Shown here piece by piece: positions 1 to 15,708 of a stretch of DNA of 64,000 bases; within the stretch, counting starts at the first letter, position 1; every line of letters starts with the position of its first letter. The notes beneath the pieces are model-generated. The model searched no databases, was not told the DNA's origin, and was given only the letters and a program-made list of their open reading frames with translations. Position numbers and translations under genes: made by a program. Origin of the DNA: Jatrophihabitans sp035642535 (GTDB taxonomy: Bacteria; Actinomycetota; Actinomycetes; Mycobacteriales; Jatrophihabitantaceae); NCBI GenBank assembly GCA_035642535.1, contig DASQSE010000050.1:12084-76083 (forward strand), read 5' to 3'.

Positions 1-126
1 ACGATCGCGACCGCGACCGCGACCGACCCGCCGGAGGCGCTGGAGCCCGAGCCGTTCGGCACCGCCGCGCCTGCCCACGGCTGGCTCGGTCAGCCGACTC
101 GCGAGCCGGGCCCCACTCCTTCGTGA
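1..126 (+). CDS. C-terminal fragment of an unidentified protein
   Basis: Frame 1 is open from the window edge to a TGA at 124-126, giving about 41 residues rich in Thr, Ala, Pro and Glu, with an alternating Thr-Ala run at the start. The start lies outside the window. There is no recognisable domain; low-complexity tails of this kind are common at the ends of secreted or scaffold proteins. Downstream it meets a 51-bp inverted repeat and then the end of a minus-strand gene, so it would be the left partner of a convergent pair. Being short and edge-truncated, it could also be a chance open frame. Confidence 0.4.
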   Translation, partial: TIATATATDPPEALEPEPFGTAAPAHGWLGQPTREPGPTPS

Positions 127-133
127 TGCCGTT

Positions 134-175
134 CCCGTTGTGATCAACAGGCGTGAACGGTCCCCCGACAACCGT

Positions 176-197
<22 letters not shown>
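134..197. repeat. 51-bp inverted-repeat element, copy 1 (core 141-191)
   Basis: The core begins TGATCAACAGG (141-151) and ends CCTGTTGATCA (181-191). Inner arms TGAACGGT (154-161) and ACCGTTCA (171-178) pair around a 9-nt C-rich loop, so the RNA would fold into a hairpin of about 20 bp with one 2-nt internal mismatch. It lies between the fragment ending at 126 and the carboxylase whose stop is at 176, so the carboxylase's last codons are inside the repeat. Two more copies of identical 51-bp core length occur at 33457-33507 and 51015-51065. A role as a two-way terminator or 3'-end hairpin is inferred. Confidence 0.85.
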
Positions 198-5751
<5,554 letters not shown>

Positions 5752-5755
<4 letters not shown>

Positions 5756-8700
5756 GCCGGGCTCAACTCAGGCTTGCCGGACGACGCCAGCGCCTGCCGC
5801 AGTTCGTCAGGGACCGTCGCCGGGATGGCGACCGTGCGGTAGCCGTCGAGGGCAAGCACCACCTGCCCGGCCGCGTCCTGGACGATGCAGTCGAACCCGT
5901 CGCCGCTCTGTGTCGCGGTCGCGTAGAGCGCGCCGGGCGGCGGATCCGCCACTATCCGCAGGCAGTCGACGCGCTGCGGGAGTGCAAGCCGACCGGTTTC
6001 GGCCGCCTCCAAGAGACCCGCCCCCTGGAAGCACAGCTCGACCAGCCGGGGGAGGATCGCCGTCGGTCCACCACTCGCGGAATTCGGCGGCAGCTCGCTG
6101 GCGAATTGCGCCACGCTCGCGGCGTGGTCTCGCCAGGTCGCGCCGACGACCTGGTACGCGGGGCCGTGGAAGTACAGCTCGTAGACGCGATCGCTGCCCA
6201 CCGTGGACTTCGGCTCGGTGATCGGCGCAGCGTGTTCGGGCTCCATCGGTGTCCGGCTGAGGATGACCTCACCGGTGAAGTGCACGGTGCGCTGCGGCTC
6301 GCTCGAACCGGGCAGCAACCGCTGCGCCTCGAGCGTGCAACGGACGGCGATGTCCGTGTGATCGCGCACCGCCCGCGCGCGGATCGTCAGCTCTCTGGGC
6401 TCGTCCCGGTAGAACTTCAGCGGGGCCAGGAAGTCGACGTCCTCGAGCGCCGTCACGTGCCACTTCGGCGCCAGCAACCGAGCGACCTCGGCGAACGCCT
6501 CCAGCCCCATCACGCCCGGCAGTACGGCAACACCGTCGATCCGGTGATCGTTCAGGAACGGTTGCTGGACCGGGTCGAGTGTCGTGCGCACGACGAGCCC
6601 GTCCTCGACCAACTCCACCGAGCCGATCATCGGTCCCGCATCCACGAGCACGGACGGCTCCAGTCCGCCCGCCGTTCGCGGTGCGGCCGCCAACATCCCG
6701 AGGCCGCCGGCGACGACGACCTCGCCGTGCCGACCGCCATCGGTCAGTTCGTGCCGGATCCACGGGACGCCGATCTGCGGGTCGAGCATCTGCACGCCGG
6801 CCATCTCCATGATCTTCGGGATGCTGCCCCGGGTGGCCATGCCGATCCCGCCCCACGCCGTCCAGTCGATCGCCAGCGCACGCACCGTCGGGCGGGTGCG
6901 ACGCATGTTGCTGACGAGCTTGCAGAGCAGGTCGTTGGCCGCGCTGTAGTCGGTCTGCCCGGCGTTGCCGAACCGGCCCGCGACCGAGCTGAACGCCACG
7001 ACGGCGCCGAGCGGCAGTTCGCGCGCGGCATGCAGCAGGTTGAACCAGCCCTCGGTCTTCACATCGAAGACGAGGTCATACTCCCCCGGCTGCTTGTCGG
7101 GCAGCGACCGGCTGATCTCCAGCCCGGCCGCGTGCAGCAACACGTCGACGTGGCCACTCGTGCGCGCGATGTCGGCGACGGCGGAGCTGACGACGTCGGG
7201 ATCGGTCAGGTCGACCTGGTAGTAGTGCGCCACGCCGCCGGCTGCCTCGATCGCCTCGATCGCGGCGAGTGCGGCTGCCGAGCGCTCGATCCTGGCGAGT
7301 TCCTTTCCGACGAGCACCGGCGTTGGCCGCTCGCCGCGTTCCTTGAGCCGGGCTGCGATGTCGGTCATCAGCCCGTCCCGGTCGGTGCTGAATCGACGCA
7401 CGTCGGTGTCGGAGCGCTCCGGTTCCGGCGTCAGGTCCAGCAGATGGAATGTGCCGCCGGAGACCGCCGCCAGGTCGGCAACGATCGCGGAGACGATGCT
7501 TCCTGCGGCACCGGTGATCGCGAACACCGTGTCCGCGCCGAGCCGCATACCCGTGTGGCCGTTGCTCACCGGCTGTTCGGTGAGGGCGAGCGTCCATCGG
7601 GTGCCGTCGTCCACCAACCCGACCTCGACGCAGCCGGCGTCGCGCTGCGTCTCGGCGACGAGCGCATCCGCGATCCGATCGGCTGCGTACCCGAGCGGAA
7701 CGTCGACGGCCTTCACGAGCGCATCCGGCTGTTCGCGGTGGTAGGCCTTCGTGAAGCCGCTGACCGCACCGCCGAGCGGCGCAGTCGCGCCGGCTTCGTC
7801 ATAGCCGTGCTGGCCGCCCATCCGCGTCGCGGACACCAGGAACGGCGCGGACGCGTAGCACGCGCGCATCGTGGTGTAGAGGTTCTTCACCCGCCGGCGC
7901 AGCGCCTCTCGCCAGCCGCCCAGGTCGAACTCGTCCACGGGTCCCTCGTCGTCGAGGGCGGCGAGCCAGTACACGCCGTGCACCGGCCCGTCGGCCAGCC
8001 ACTGGTCGAGCGTCGCGGTCAGCGCCGCGGTTTCGACGCCGGCCGACAGCACGAGCGGAGTGACCTGCAACTGCTCGAGCCGACTGACCAGCTGATCCGC
8101 GACGCCGCCTTCGTCGGCCATGACGACGACTCGTGCGTCGGCGTTCAGCACGACGCCCGATTCGACGCAGACGTCGATCGCCGGGCGCAGCACGGGGATC
8201 GGCACGCGCCGCGGGAAGCGCTCGTCCGTCGCCTGCGCGTCGACCTGCGGCGCACTCGCGACGACCGGTTCCGCGACCGGCTCCGGCTGCTCGATCTTCG
8301 AACTGATCCAACCGATCACATGGTTCAACGTCGGGAAGTCACGCAACTTCAGCGACTCGTCGCGCTCCACCCCGAACCGCGACCGCACCGCAGCGAACAC
8401 CTCGGCCTGCTTGACCGTGTCCACCCCCAGATCAGCTTCCAAATCCAACTCCAGATCCAGCAACTCCGGCGGATACCCGGTCAACTCCGAGACGATCGAG
8501 ACCACCGCCGCCGCAACATCCTCAGCAGATGCCGTCGGCGCAGCCGCAGCCTGCGGCTCCGGTGCGGGTTCGGCCTGCACCTCAGGTTCGGGCTCGGGCT
8601 GCGCCACGGCCGGCTGCTCGATCTTCGAACCGATCCAACCGATCACATGGTTCAGCGTCGGGAAATCACGCAACTTCAACGACTCGTCGCGCTCCACCCC

Positions 8701-11700
8701 GAACCGCGAACGCACCGCAGCGAACACCTCGGCCTGCTTGACCGTGTCCACCCCCAGATCAGCTTCCAGATCCAACTCCAGATCCAGCAACTCCGGCGGA
8801 TACCCGGTCAGCCCCGACACGATGTCGACGACCTCGGCAGCCAGATCGACCGCAGGCTCGGCCGCCACCGCCACTGCCACCGCCGCCGGTTCCGGCGCAA
8901 CCTCGACCGGAGCCGTCTCGACCTGGACTTCCTCGACGACGGGCTGCACCTCGGGGGCGCGCTCGACGGGCTTCGGCTCGGGAACGCGCTCGACTGGCTT
9001 CGCGTCCGGCATACGATCGACGATGCGCAGCCGGCGCTTGACGACCTCGACCTCGGCGTCCGGCCGTCCGGCGACGGCGCCCAGCCAGCTGCGCCACGCG
9101 GCCGGGTCGGCGATCCGGTAGCGGTAGCCCAGCCGATCCGGCGCGGGCCGACCGTGCTGCGATCCCGCAACGCGGCGCATCACGGTCATCGCGATCTGCG
9201 AGCCGAAACCTGCCGCCAGCCGCAGCGCGTACTCGACCGGGTAGTTGCCTCCGGTGGAGAGGTTGAGCGCCCCCAGGTCGGGGTCCGGCTCGCGGAAGTT
9301 CGGCACCGGCGGCACGATGCCGGTCTCGAGCGCCTTGATGGCGACGACGTCCTCGATGCCGGCGCCCATCGCGTGGCCGGTGAAGCCCTTGGTGTTCGCG
9401 ATGACAATCTTGTCGGCGGCGTCGCCGAAGGTGTTGCGCAGCGCGTTGATCTCCGCTGCCGCGCTGCCGCCGCGGGCCGGCGTGTACGTCTCGTGCGACA
9501 TGAACACGAGTTCCGGCGCGATCGCGTGCCGGTCGATGCCGTAGGCCTCTGCCTGGCCGAGCACCTGCTCCATGACCTGGCTGACGTGGGCGAGATCGAG
9601 ACGCGTGCCGTGGAAAGCGCTGTTCGCGGTGACCGCCCCGAGCACCTCACAGATCGGCCGGATGCCCCTCTCGGCAGCTGCGGCCGCGGTCTCGACCACC
9701 ATCGCGGCCGCGCCCATCCCGATGATCATGCCGTGCCTGCGCCGGTCGAACGGGATCGCGGCGTCCGCGACCCGCTCGTCGGTGGCCGCCGCCCCGCTCG
9801 CGAGGAATCCACTCGCGACCCACGGGAGCAACTCGTCGTTCGTGGCGTCATCGGCGGACACGACGATCACTCGACGGCAGCGGCCGGCCCGGATCCAGTC
9901 CTGCGCGATGGCGATCGCCTGCGTTGTGCTCGCGCACGCCGCGTTCACCTGCGTGTTGGGGCCGCGCGCGCCGATCAACTCGGCGAACTGCGAGTGCCCC
10001 ATCGACAATGCGCGGAACAGGAAACGCCGATTGAACTCGAACGGCTCGGCCTCGATCAGCTTCTCCAACTCGGCGATGCGCTGGTCCGCCTCCGCCACTG
10101 CAGCGTCGTCGGACTGCATCTTCGCGCGCACCGCGCGCAGCGCTGCCAGCTCGTGCCGCCGTGCGCGGTCCTCGCCGTACCGGCGCACGTCCTCGATGAA
10201 CGAGCCGTAGCCGGGGAAGGCAGAGGCGTAGATGACACCGGTGTCGTCGCGCAGCTCGTCGGGCAGTCCCCAGCGCTCCGGCAGTTGGGTGCCGAGCGTG
10301 GTCGTCCGGTAGTGCATGACGAGCGGGATGCCTGCGTCGCGCAGCGCGTCGAAGCCTGCACCGATCGCCAGCCGAGTGGCCTCGTCGAGCGCGAGGTCGC
10401 GGTCGCTCTCGACGCCGAAGTCGCCGACCAGGTCGAAGGGCGCATGCCGGCCGGCAAGTTTGATGACGTCGGCTTCGTCGTCGATCGTCTCGAACGTCGG
10501 GTCGCCCGACGCCCGCTTGACGAGTCGGGTGATGTGCCGGTTCACCATCTCCGTACGGAAACGCTGCGGGATGGTTTCGATGAACTGCTGGCCGGCGAGG
10601 ATGCGCCCCACGTTCTCGTCGTCGAAGACGCGCGGCACGCCCGGCAGGCCGAGTGCCGCGCCGGTGATCACCACCGGCTTCGTGTCGGCGACCGGGCCCG
10701 GCTCGGGCTGCGGCGCGACAGCGGGATCGTAGATCGCTCGGCTCTCATCAATGGCGTCGGCGAACAGCCTGCCGAGTTGCGCGTATGCGTCGGTGTTCAT
10801 GAGGGTCCTCGCGATTGGGGCAGATGCGGTTGATGCAGGTGCGGTTGATGCGGCCGGAACGGGACTGGTGTCCGACTGCGCAGCGGGTTCGGCAACGACC
10901 GGCTCAGCGACCGGCTCAGCGGCCGGCGCAGGCGGTGCTTCGGCGCCGAGGCCCAGCCCGGCGGCGTACAGCCCGCACAGTGCCTGGTTCAACGAGACGG
11001 CGTCGCCGAACTTCGGGTGGTTGGTGAACAGGGCGACGACGTCGTCGTGCGCACTGCCGAGCACGTCCTCGACGAAGCCGTGCAGCGCCTTCTTCGGCCC
11101 GACCTCGACGAACACTCGCGCGCCCGCGGCATACAGCGTCTGCAGGCCCTTGACGAACTGCACGGGCGAGGCGACCTGCTTGCCGAGGATGTCGAGCATC
11201 GTGTCGACGTCGGCGTTGTCCGGGTAGAACTCGCCCGTCACGTTCGCGACGATCGGCAGTTGCGGCGGCCGCACGTCGAGCCGGCGCAACTGGACCTTCA
11301 GTGGGTCGCTCGCCGGCGCGACGATCGACGTGTGGAAAGCGTGGCTGACCGGGATCCGCGCCGCGGTGATGCCAGCGGCCTGGAAGGCTTCGATGATCTT
11401 CTCGACCGCGGTGGTGGCACCGCCGACCACGGCCTGGCTGTTGCTGTTGACGTTCGCAATCACGACGTAGCCGTCCGCCTCGGAGACGATCCGCTCGATC
11501 TCGGGCAGCGGACCGAACACTGCTGCCATCGCGCCGTTGTCGTCGATCGTCAGGCTCGCCATCTCGTGGCCGCGCGCGCTGACCGCCTCGAGCGCGGAGT
11601 GGAAGTCGAGTGAGCCGGCCGCGACCAGCGCGCCGTACTCGCCCAGGCTGTGGCCCATGACCATGTCCGGCCGCACCCCGTGATCGGCCAGCAAGCGAGT

Positions 11701-13734
11701 CAGGGCAAGGTCGGTGGTCAGCACGGCGGGCTGGGTGATCTCGGTCTGCAGCAGTTGTTGCTCGAGTTGCGCCACGGCGGCCGGGTCGCTCTTGTCCACG
11801 AAGATGTAGGACGACAGCGGACGGCCGAGCAGCGGCGTCATGATCTCGTCGGCTTCGTCGAAGGTGTCGGCGACGACCGGCTCGCGAGCGCGTAGCTCCT
11901 CGAGCATGTTGACGTACTGCGAGCCCTGGCCGGTGTAGAGGAACGCAACCTTCGGAGGCGCGCCGCGGCCGACGAACACACCCTGGGAGCGCAGCATGCG
12001 GAACATCGCGGCGTTGCCGCTCGCGAACGCCTTGAGCGCCTTGTCGGCCTTCGCGGCCAGGTCGGCCGCGTCCGCGTAGTCGATCGCGATCCGGACGGGC
12101 GCGTCGGCGAGCGCGGGATCAGGCTGGAACGCCGGCGGCACCTTGCCCTCCGCGGCGTCGGACTGCACCTGGCGCAGTTTCGTCACCAGCTCGTCGTCCG
12201 AGCCGGCCGCGAGCACGACGGCGCCGCGCACCGGAGCAGCCGGCACAGGCTCGACGACCTGCGGCTTGGGCACCTCGGCCGCCGCGAACGTCTTCGGTTC
12301 CGTCTCGCTGCGACCAGGGATGTACTCCTCGAGCACGGCGTGGAAGTTCGTGCCGCCGAAGCCGAACGCGCTTACCGCACCGCGCCGCACGCCGCTCGGC
12401 GGAACTGGCCACTCGCGCAGTTCGGTGTTGACGCGGAACGGCGAGTTCGGCCAGTCGACGTTCGGGTTGGGATCGTCGAAATGCAGGCTCGGGACGAGCA
12501 GCTTTTCGTGCAGGCTCTTCGTCAGCTTGAACAGTCCGGCGCCGCCGGCCGCCGCCTTCAGGTGCCCGATGTTGGACTTCACCGAGCCGAGCGCGATGCT
12601 GCCCGGCTGCGCGCCGGCCGGGCCGAACACGCCCGTTAGGCTCTCGAGCTCGGACGCGTCGCCGACCGACGTGGACGTGCCGTGCGCCTCGATCATCGAC
12701 GCCGTGGCCGGGTCGAGCCCGGACTGCCGCCACGCGCGCTCGACCGCCAGCCGCTGGCCGATCGGATTGGGCGCGGTGATCCCCTTGCCCTTGCCGTCGC
12801 TGGAGCCCGCGACGCCGAGCAGCACGGCGTAGATGCGATCGCCGGCGCGTTCTGCGTCGGCCAGTCGCTTGAGAACGAAAAGCGCGGCGCCCTCGCCCAT
12901 GACGAAACCGTCCGCGCCGGCGTCGAACGGACGCGTGCCGGTGGCCGACAGCGCACCGATCTTGCAGAACTTGACGAACGCGGCGACGCCCATGTTGCGG
13001 TCGATACCGCCAGTGAGCGCGACGTCGTACTGGTGCGATGCGAGCCCCTGCGCGGCCGACCAGATGGCGGCGAGCCCGGAGGCGCAGGCGGCGTCCGTCG
13101 TGAAGTTCGGGCCACGGAAGTTGAACAGGTTGGCGATGCGGCCGGCCATCACGTTCGCGAGCTCACCGGGCATGGTGTCCTCGGTGATCTCGAAGTAGTT
13201 CGCGCGGAACTGCTTGCGCGTCTCGTCGAGGATCGCCCGGCGGGTGTTCTCGGGCAGTGTCAGGAACGTCGGAGCCGATTCGAGCTCGCGCAACACCTGG
13301 GGCATCTCGATGCGCAGGTTCGACATGTAGTGCTTCTCGCCGCCGATCGCGTTGCCGAGGATGACCGCGACGCGCTCGGGATCGATGCTCCAGTCCGGCC
13401 AGCCGGCGTCGGCGAGCGCGGCGCGGGCCGCCGAGACGGCCCACCGCTGACCGATGTCCATCTGGTCCGCGACCTTCGGCGGGATGGGCAGGCGCCAGCC
13501 GATCGGGTCCCACGCGAAGTCGCGAACCCAGCCGCCGATCTTGGAGTAGGTCTTGTCCGGCACATGCGGGTCGGCGTCGTAGTACAGGTCCGGATCCCAG
13601 CGGTCCTTCGGCGTCTCGGTGATGCTGTACCGGCCGGACTTGAGGTTCGACCAGAACGTCTCGGCGTCCGGAGCCTCCGGCATGATCGCCGCAAGTCCGA
13701 CGATGGCGACAGGTGCAGGTGCGTTTGCGCTCAT
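5752..13734 (-). CDS. PUFA-synthase-like type I polyketide synthase, KS-AT-KS-ACP-ACP-KR-DH
   Basis: A 2660-residue iterative-type synthase. Domain order: ketosynthase (about 10-465, Cys in DAACASG near 215, plus EAHGTST and SNIGHLKAA); acyltransferase (about 595-890, GHSLGEYG serine near 694); second ketosynthase (about 1018-1518, AACAST near 1263) with a helical insert; two nearly identical carrier domains (about 1636-1705 and 1743-1815); ketoreductase (about 1845-2345); hot-dog dehydratase with DHRIDGVAVLPG near 2398. No enoylreductase, thioesterase or phosphopantetheinyl transferase is seen. Both carrier domains read LGVDTVKQ, so Thr replaces the usual phosphopantetheine Ser. I chose the ATG at 13734 because GGGGGAG precedes it and the N-terminus then matches ketosynthase starts. 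It lies 38 bp after the acyl-CoA dehydrogenase and overlaps the carboxylase by 4 bp. The product is unknown. Confidence 0.9.
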
Positions 13735-13772
13735 TGCGCTCCCCCAATAGGGCTGTGCAGGTTCTCGTTGAG

Positions 13773-15464
13773 TCAGTTGCCGCGCTCGTAGATCGCGTCG
13801 GCAATGGAATCCATGTCGGCCACGAGCCCGGTCTGCTCGTGACGAATCGCGTCGAGGCGCAGTTGCTCCTCGATGCCGGTCAGGTCGGCGGACGGGTCGG
13901 ACGCCCCGTACACCCAGCGCACGCCTTGCTGGGCGACGGTCTGCGCCGCGTCCCGGGCGAAGACCCGGCTGATCGCGGCGAGCGTCTCGGGTGCGAAGCG
14001 GCGCTCGGATTTGTCCGACAGCGCGCCGTCCACGGCCGTCGCCGCACGCCGGGCGAGGCTGCCGGCGCACTCCGCCAGCGCAACCAGTTCGCCGAGCCGC
14101 AGCAGCACGTGCTGTTGCCGCGTGAGGCGGCCGACGCGGCATGCCTCGAGCACGCCGGCGAGCGCAGCGTTGGCCAGCGCGGCGGTCGCAGCGCCGACCT
14201 CGGGACGCCGCGCGTGCAGCGCATCCAGCTCGCGCGCCCGCTCCCGGTAGAACTCTCCGCTGGTCTTCAGGTGCTGCTGCCAGCGGTCGCGGGCCATCGT
14301 CATCTCCATGATCTCCGAGGTGCCCTCGTAGATGGTGGTGATGCGGACGTCTCGCCTGATCTTCTCGACGAGGTACTCGCGGGTGTAGCCGTAGCCGCCG
14401 TGCGCCTGGATCGCGGCATCCGCGGCGGCGTTGCCGGCCTCGGTAGCCATGTACTTCGCGACCGCACCTTCGGTGTTGAGCGCGCCGTTCAGGCCCTCAC
14501 CGGCGTCGATCCGCGTCGCGGTCTCTTCGATGGACGCGCGCGCTGCCTCGAGCCGCACCACGTGCGGGACGATCAGCTTGTGTGTGTAGCCCTGCTTGTT
14601 CGACAGCGGGGCACCACCCTGGATTCGCTCGGTCGAGTACGTGATCGCCTTGTCCAGCGCCGACCAGCCGGCGCCGAGTCCGAAGGCCGCGACCATGAGC
14701 CGCGTGTAGCCGAACACCTGCTGCGCCTGCACGAGTCCTTGACCCTCGACGCCGCCGACCAGGTTCTCGACCGGAACGAACACGTCGTCGAGGAACAGCG
14801 CGGCGGTGTTCGACAGCCGGATGCCGTGCTTGTCCTCCGGCTTGTTCGCGGTGAATCCCTCGGCGCCGCTCTCCAGGACGAACCACGACGGGCCGCCGGG
14901 CGCGAGCGCGAGGATCGTGTAGGCGTCGGCGATGCCGCCGTTGCTGATCCACTGCTTGCGACCGGTGATCTTGTAGCCACGGACCACGCCGTCTTCGACT
15001 ACGGGCGTGGCCGTCGTGCGCATCGCACCGAGGTCACTGCCGGCCTCGGGCTCGGTCGCCCCGTATGCGAACAGGATGCCTTCTTGCGCGATCCGGGTCA
15101 GCCACTTCTCCTTCTGCTCGTCGGTGGCGCCGACGAACAGCGGGTCGCTGCCGAGGAAGGTGGCAAGGACGCTGGTGGCCAGGCCGAGGTCCAGGCGCGC
15201 CATCTCCTCGCACACCCGGTAGACGTCGAAGCTGCCGCCGCCCATCCCGCCGTACTTCTCCGGGATGAACAGCAGTTGGATGCCCAGTTGCTCGCCACAC
15301 ATGCCCCGCACGATGTCTTCGGGGCAGGTGTCCTCATGATCGAGCTCCAGGGCTCGCTCCGCGGGCAACGCTGCGCTGACGAAGTCATGCACTGCCTCGC
15401 ACATCATGGTCAGGGTCTCAGCGTCCATCTGGGACGCAGTCGTGTGTTCGTTGGTCGCTGTCAC
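13773..15464 (-). CDS. Acyl-CoA dehydrogenase family protein
   Basis: A flavoprotein of 563 residues that should oxidise an acyl-CoA (or act on a carrier-bound chain) to the 2,3-enoyl product, passing electrons to an ETF-like acceptor. Visible family features are the YGATEPEAGSD loop, the WISNGG segment near the flavin, GGYGYTREY and YEGTSEI toward the C-terminal helical domain, and an extra helical tail of about 170 residues as in the 3-methylmercaptopropionyl-CoA type. I chose GTG at 15464 because GGAGG lies 8 nt upstream; an in-frame ATG at 15428 is less well placed. As first gene of the operon, it may desaturate the starter or product of the downstream synthase, which lacks an enoylreductase. 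Substrate is inferred only from context. Confidence 0.88.
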   Translation of the reverse strand: MTATNEHTTASQMDAETLTMMCEAVHDFVSAALPAERALELDHEDTCPEDIVRGMCGEQLGIQLLFIPEKYGGMGGGSFDVYRVCEEMARLDLGLATSVLATFLGSDPLFVGATDEQKEKWLTRIAQEGILFAYGATEPEAGSDLGAMRTTATPVVEDGVVRGYKITGRKQWISNGGIADAYTILALAPGGPSWFVLESGAEGFTANKPEDKHGIRLSNTAALFLDDVFVPVENLVGGVEGQGLVQAQQVFGYTRLMVAAFGLGAGWSALDKAITYSTERIQGGAPLSNKQGYTHKLIVPHVVRLEAARASIEETATRIDAGEGLNGALNTEGAVAKYMATEAGNAAADAAIQAHGGYGYTREYLVEKIRRDVRITTIYEGTSEIMEMTMARDRWQQHLKTSGEFYRERARELDALHARRPEVGAATAALANAALAGVLEACRVGRLTRQQHVLLRLGELVALAECAGSLARRAATAVDGALSDKSERRFAPETLAAISRVFARDAAQTVAQQGVRWVYGASDPSADLTGIEEQLRLDAIRHEQTGLVADMDSIADAIYERGN

Positions 15465-15603
15465 GGCCGGCACCTCCGCGTAAATCGCCTCGTCCAACCG
15501 TTGCCCGAATTGCGCATGAACAGAGGTGCCAGAGGTCCCAAATGACGGGCGCCAGAAGTCAGGTTCAGGACCCGAAAAGCGGCACATCGTGTCCCGCCTT
15601 CGT

Positions 15604-15670
15604 CGACTGGCCCGTTACGCGTTGACTGGGCCGTTGTAACGGCCCAGTGAGTCGGAAACGGGCCGGTCAG
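15604..15670. promoter_or_regulatory. Nested inverted repeats built from four ACTGGSCCGTT half-sites
   Basis: The inner dyad at 15625-15648 is perfect: ACTGGGCCGTT, a 2-nt centre, AACGGCCCAGT. It is flanked at equal 8-nt distances by an outer pair, GACTGGCCCGTT (15605-15616) and AACGGGCCGGTC (15657-15668), matching at 11 of 12 positions. It lies upstream of the lipid operon (start 15464) and 39 bp past the end of the ABC permease. It could be a multi-site operator for the operon or a strong terminator for the transporter genes. No regulator gene is adjacent. Confidence 0.6.
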
Positions 15671-15708
15671 CGGGCCGGACATTTCGCCCCGTCCGAGTGG
15701 TCCCGCAG

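Noticed and set aside
6106..10833. Very long open frame on the + strand (over 1500 codons) opposite the polyketide synthase
   Set aside because: It is antisense to clear KS, ACP and KR motifs; open antisense frames are expected in DNA this GC-rich, and the translation shows no domain.
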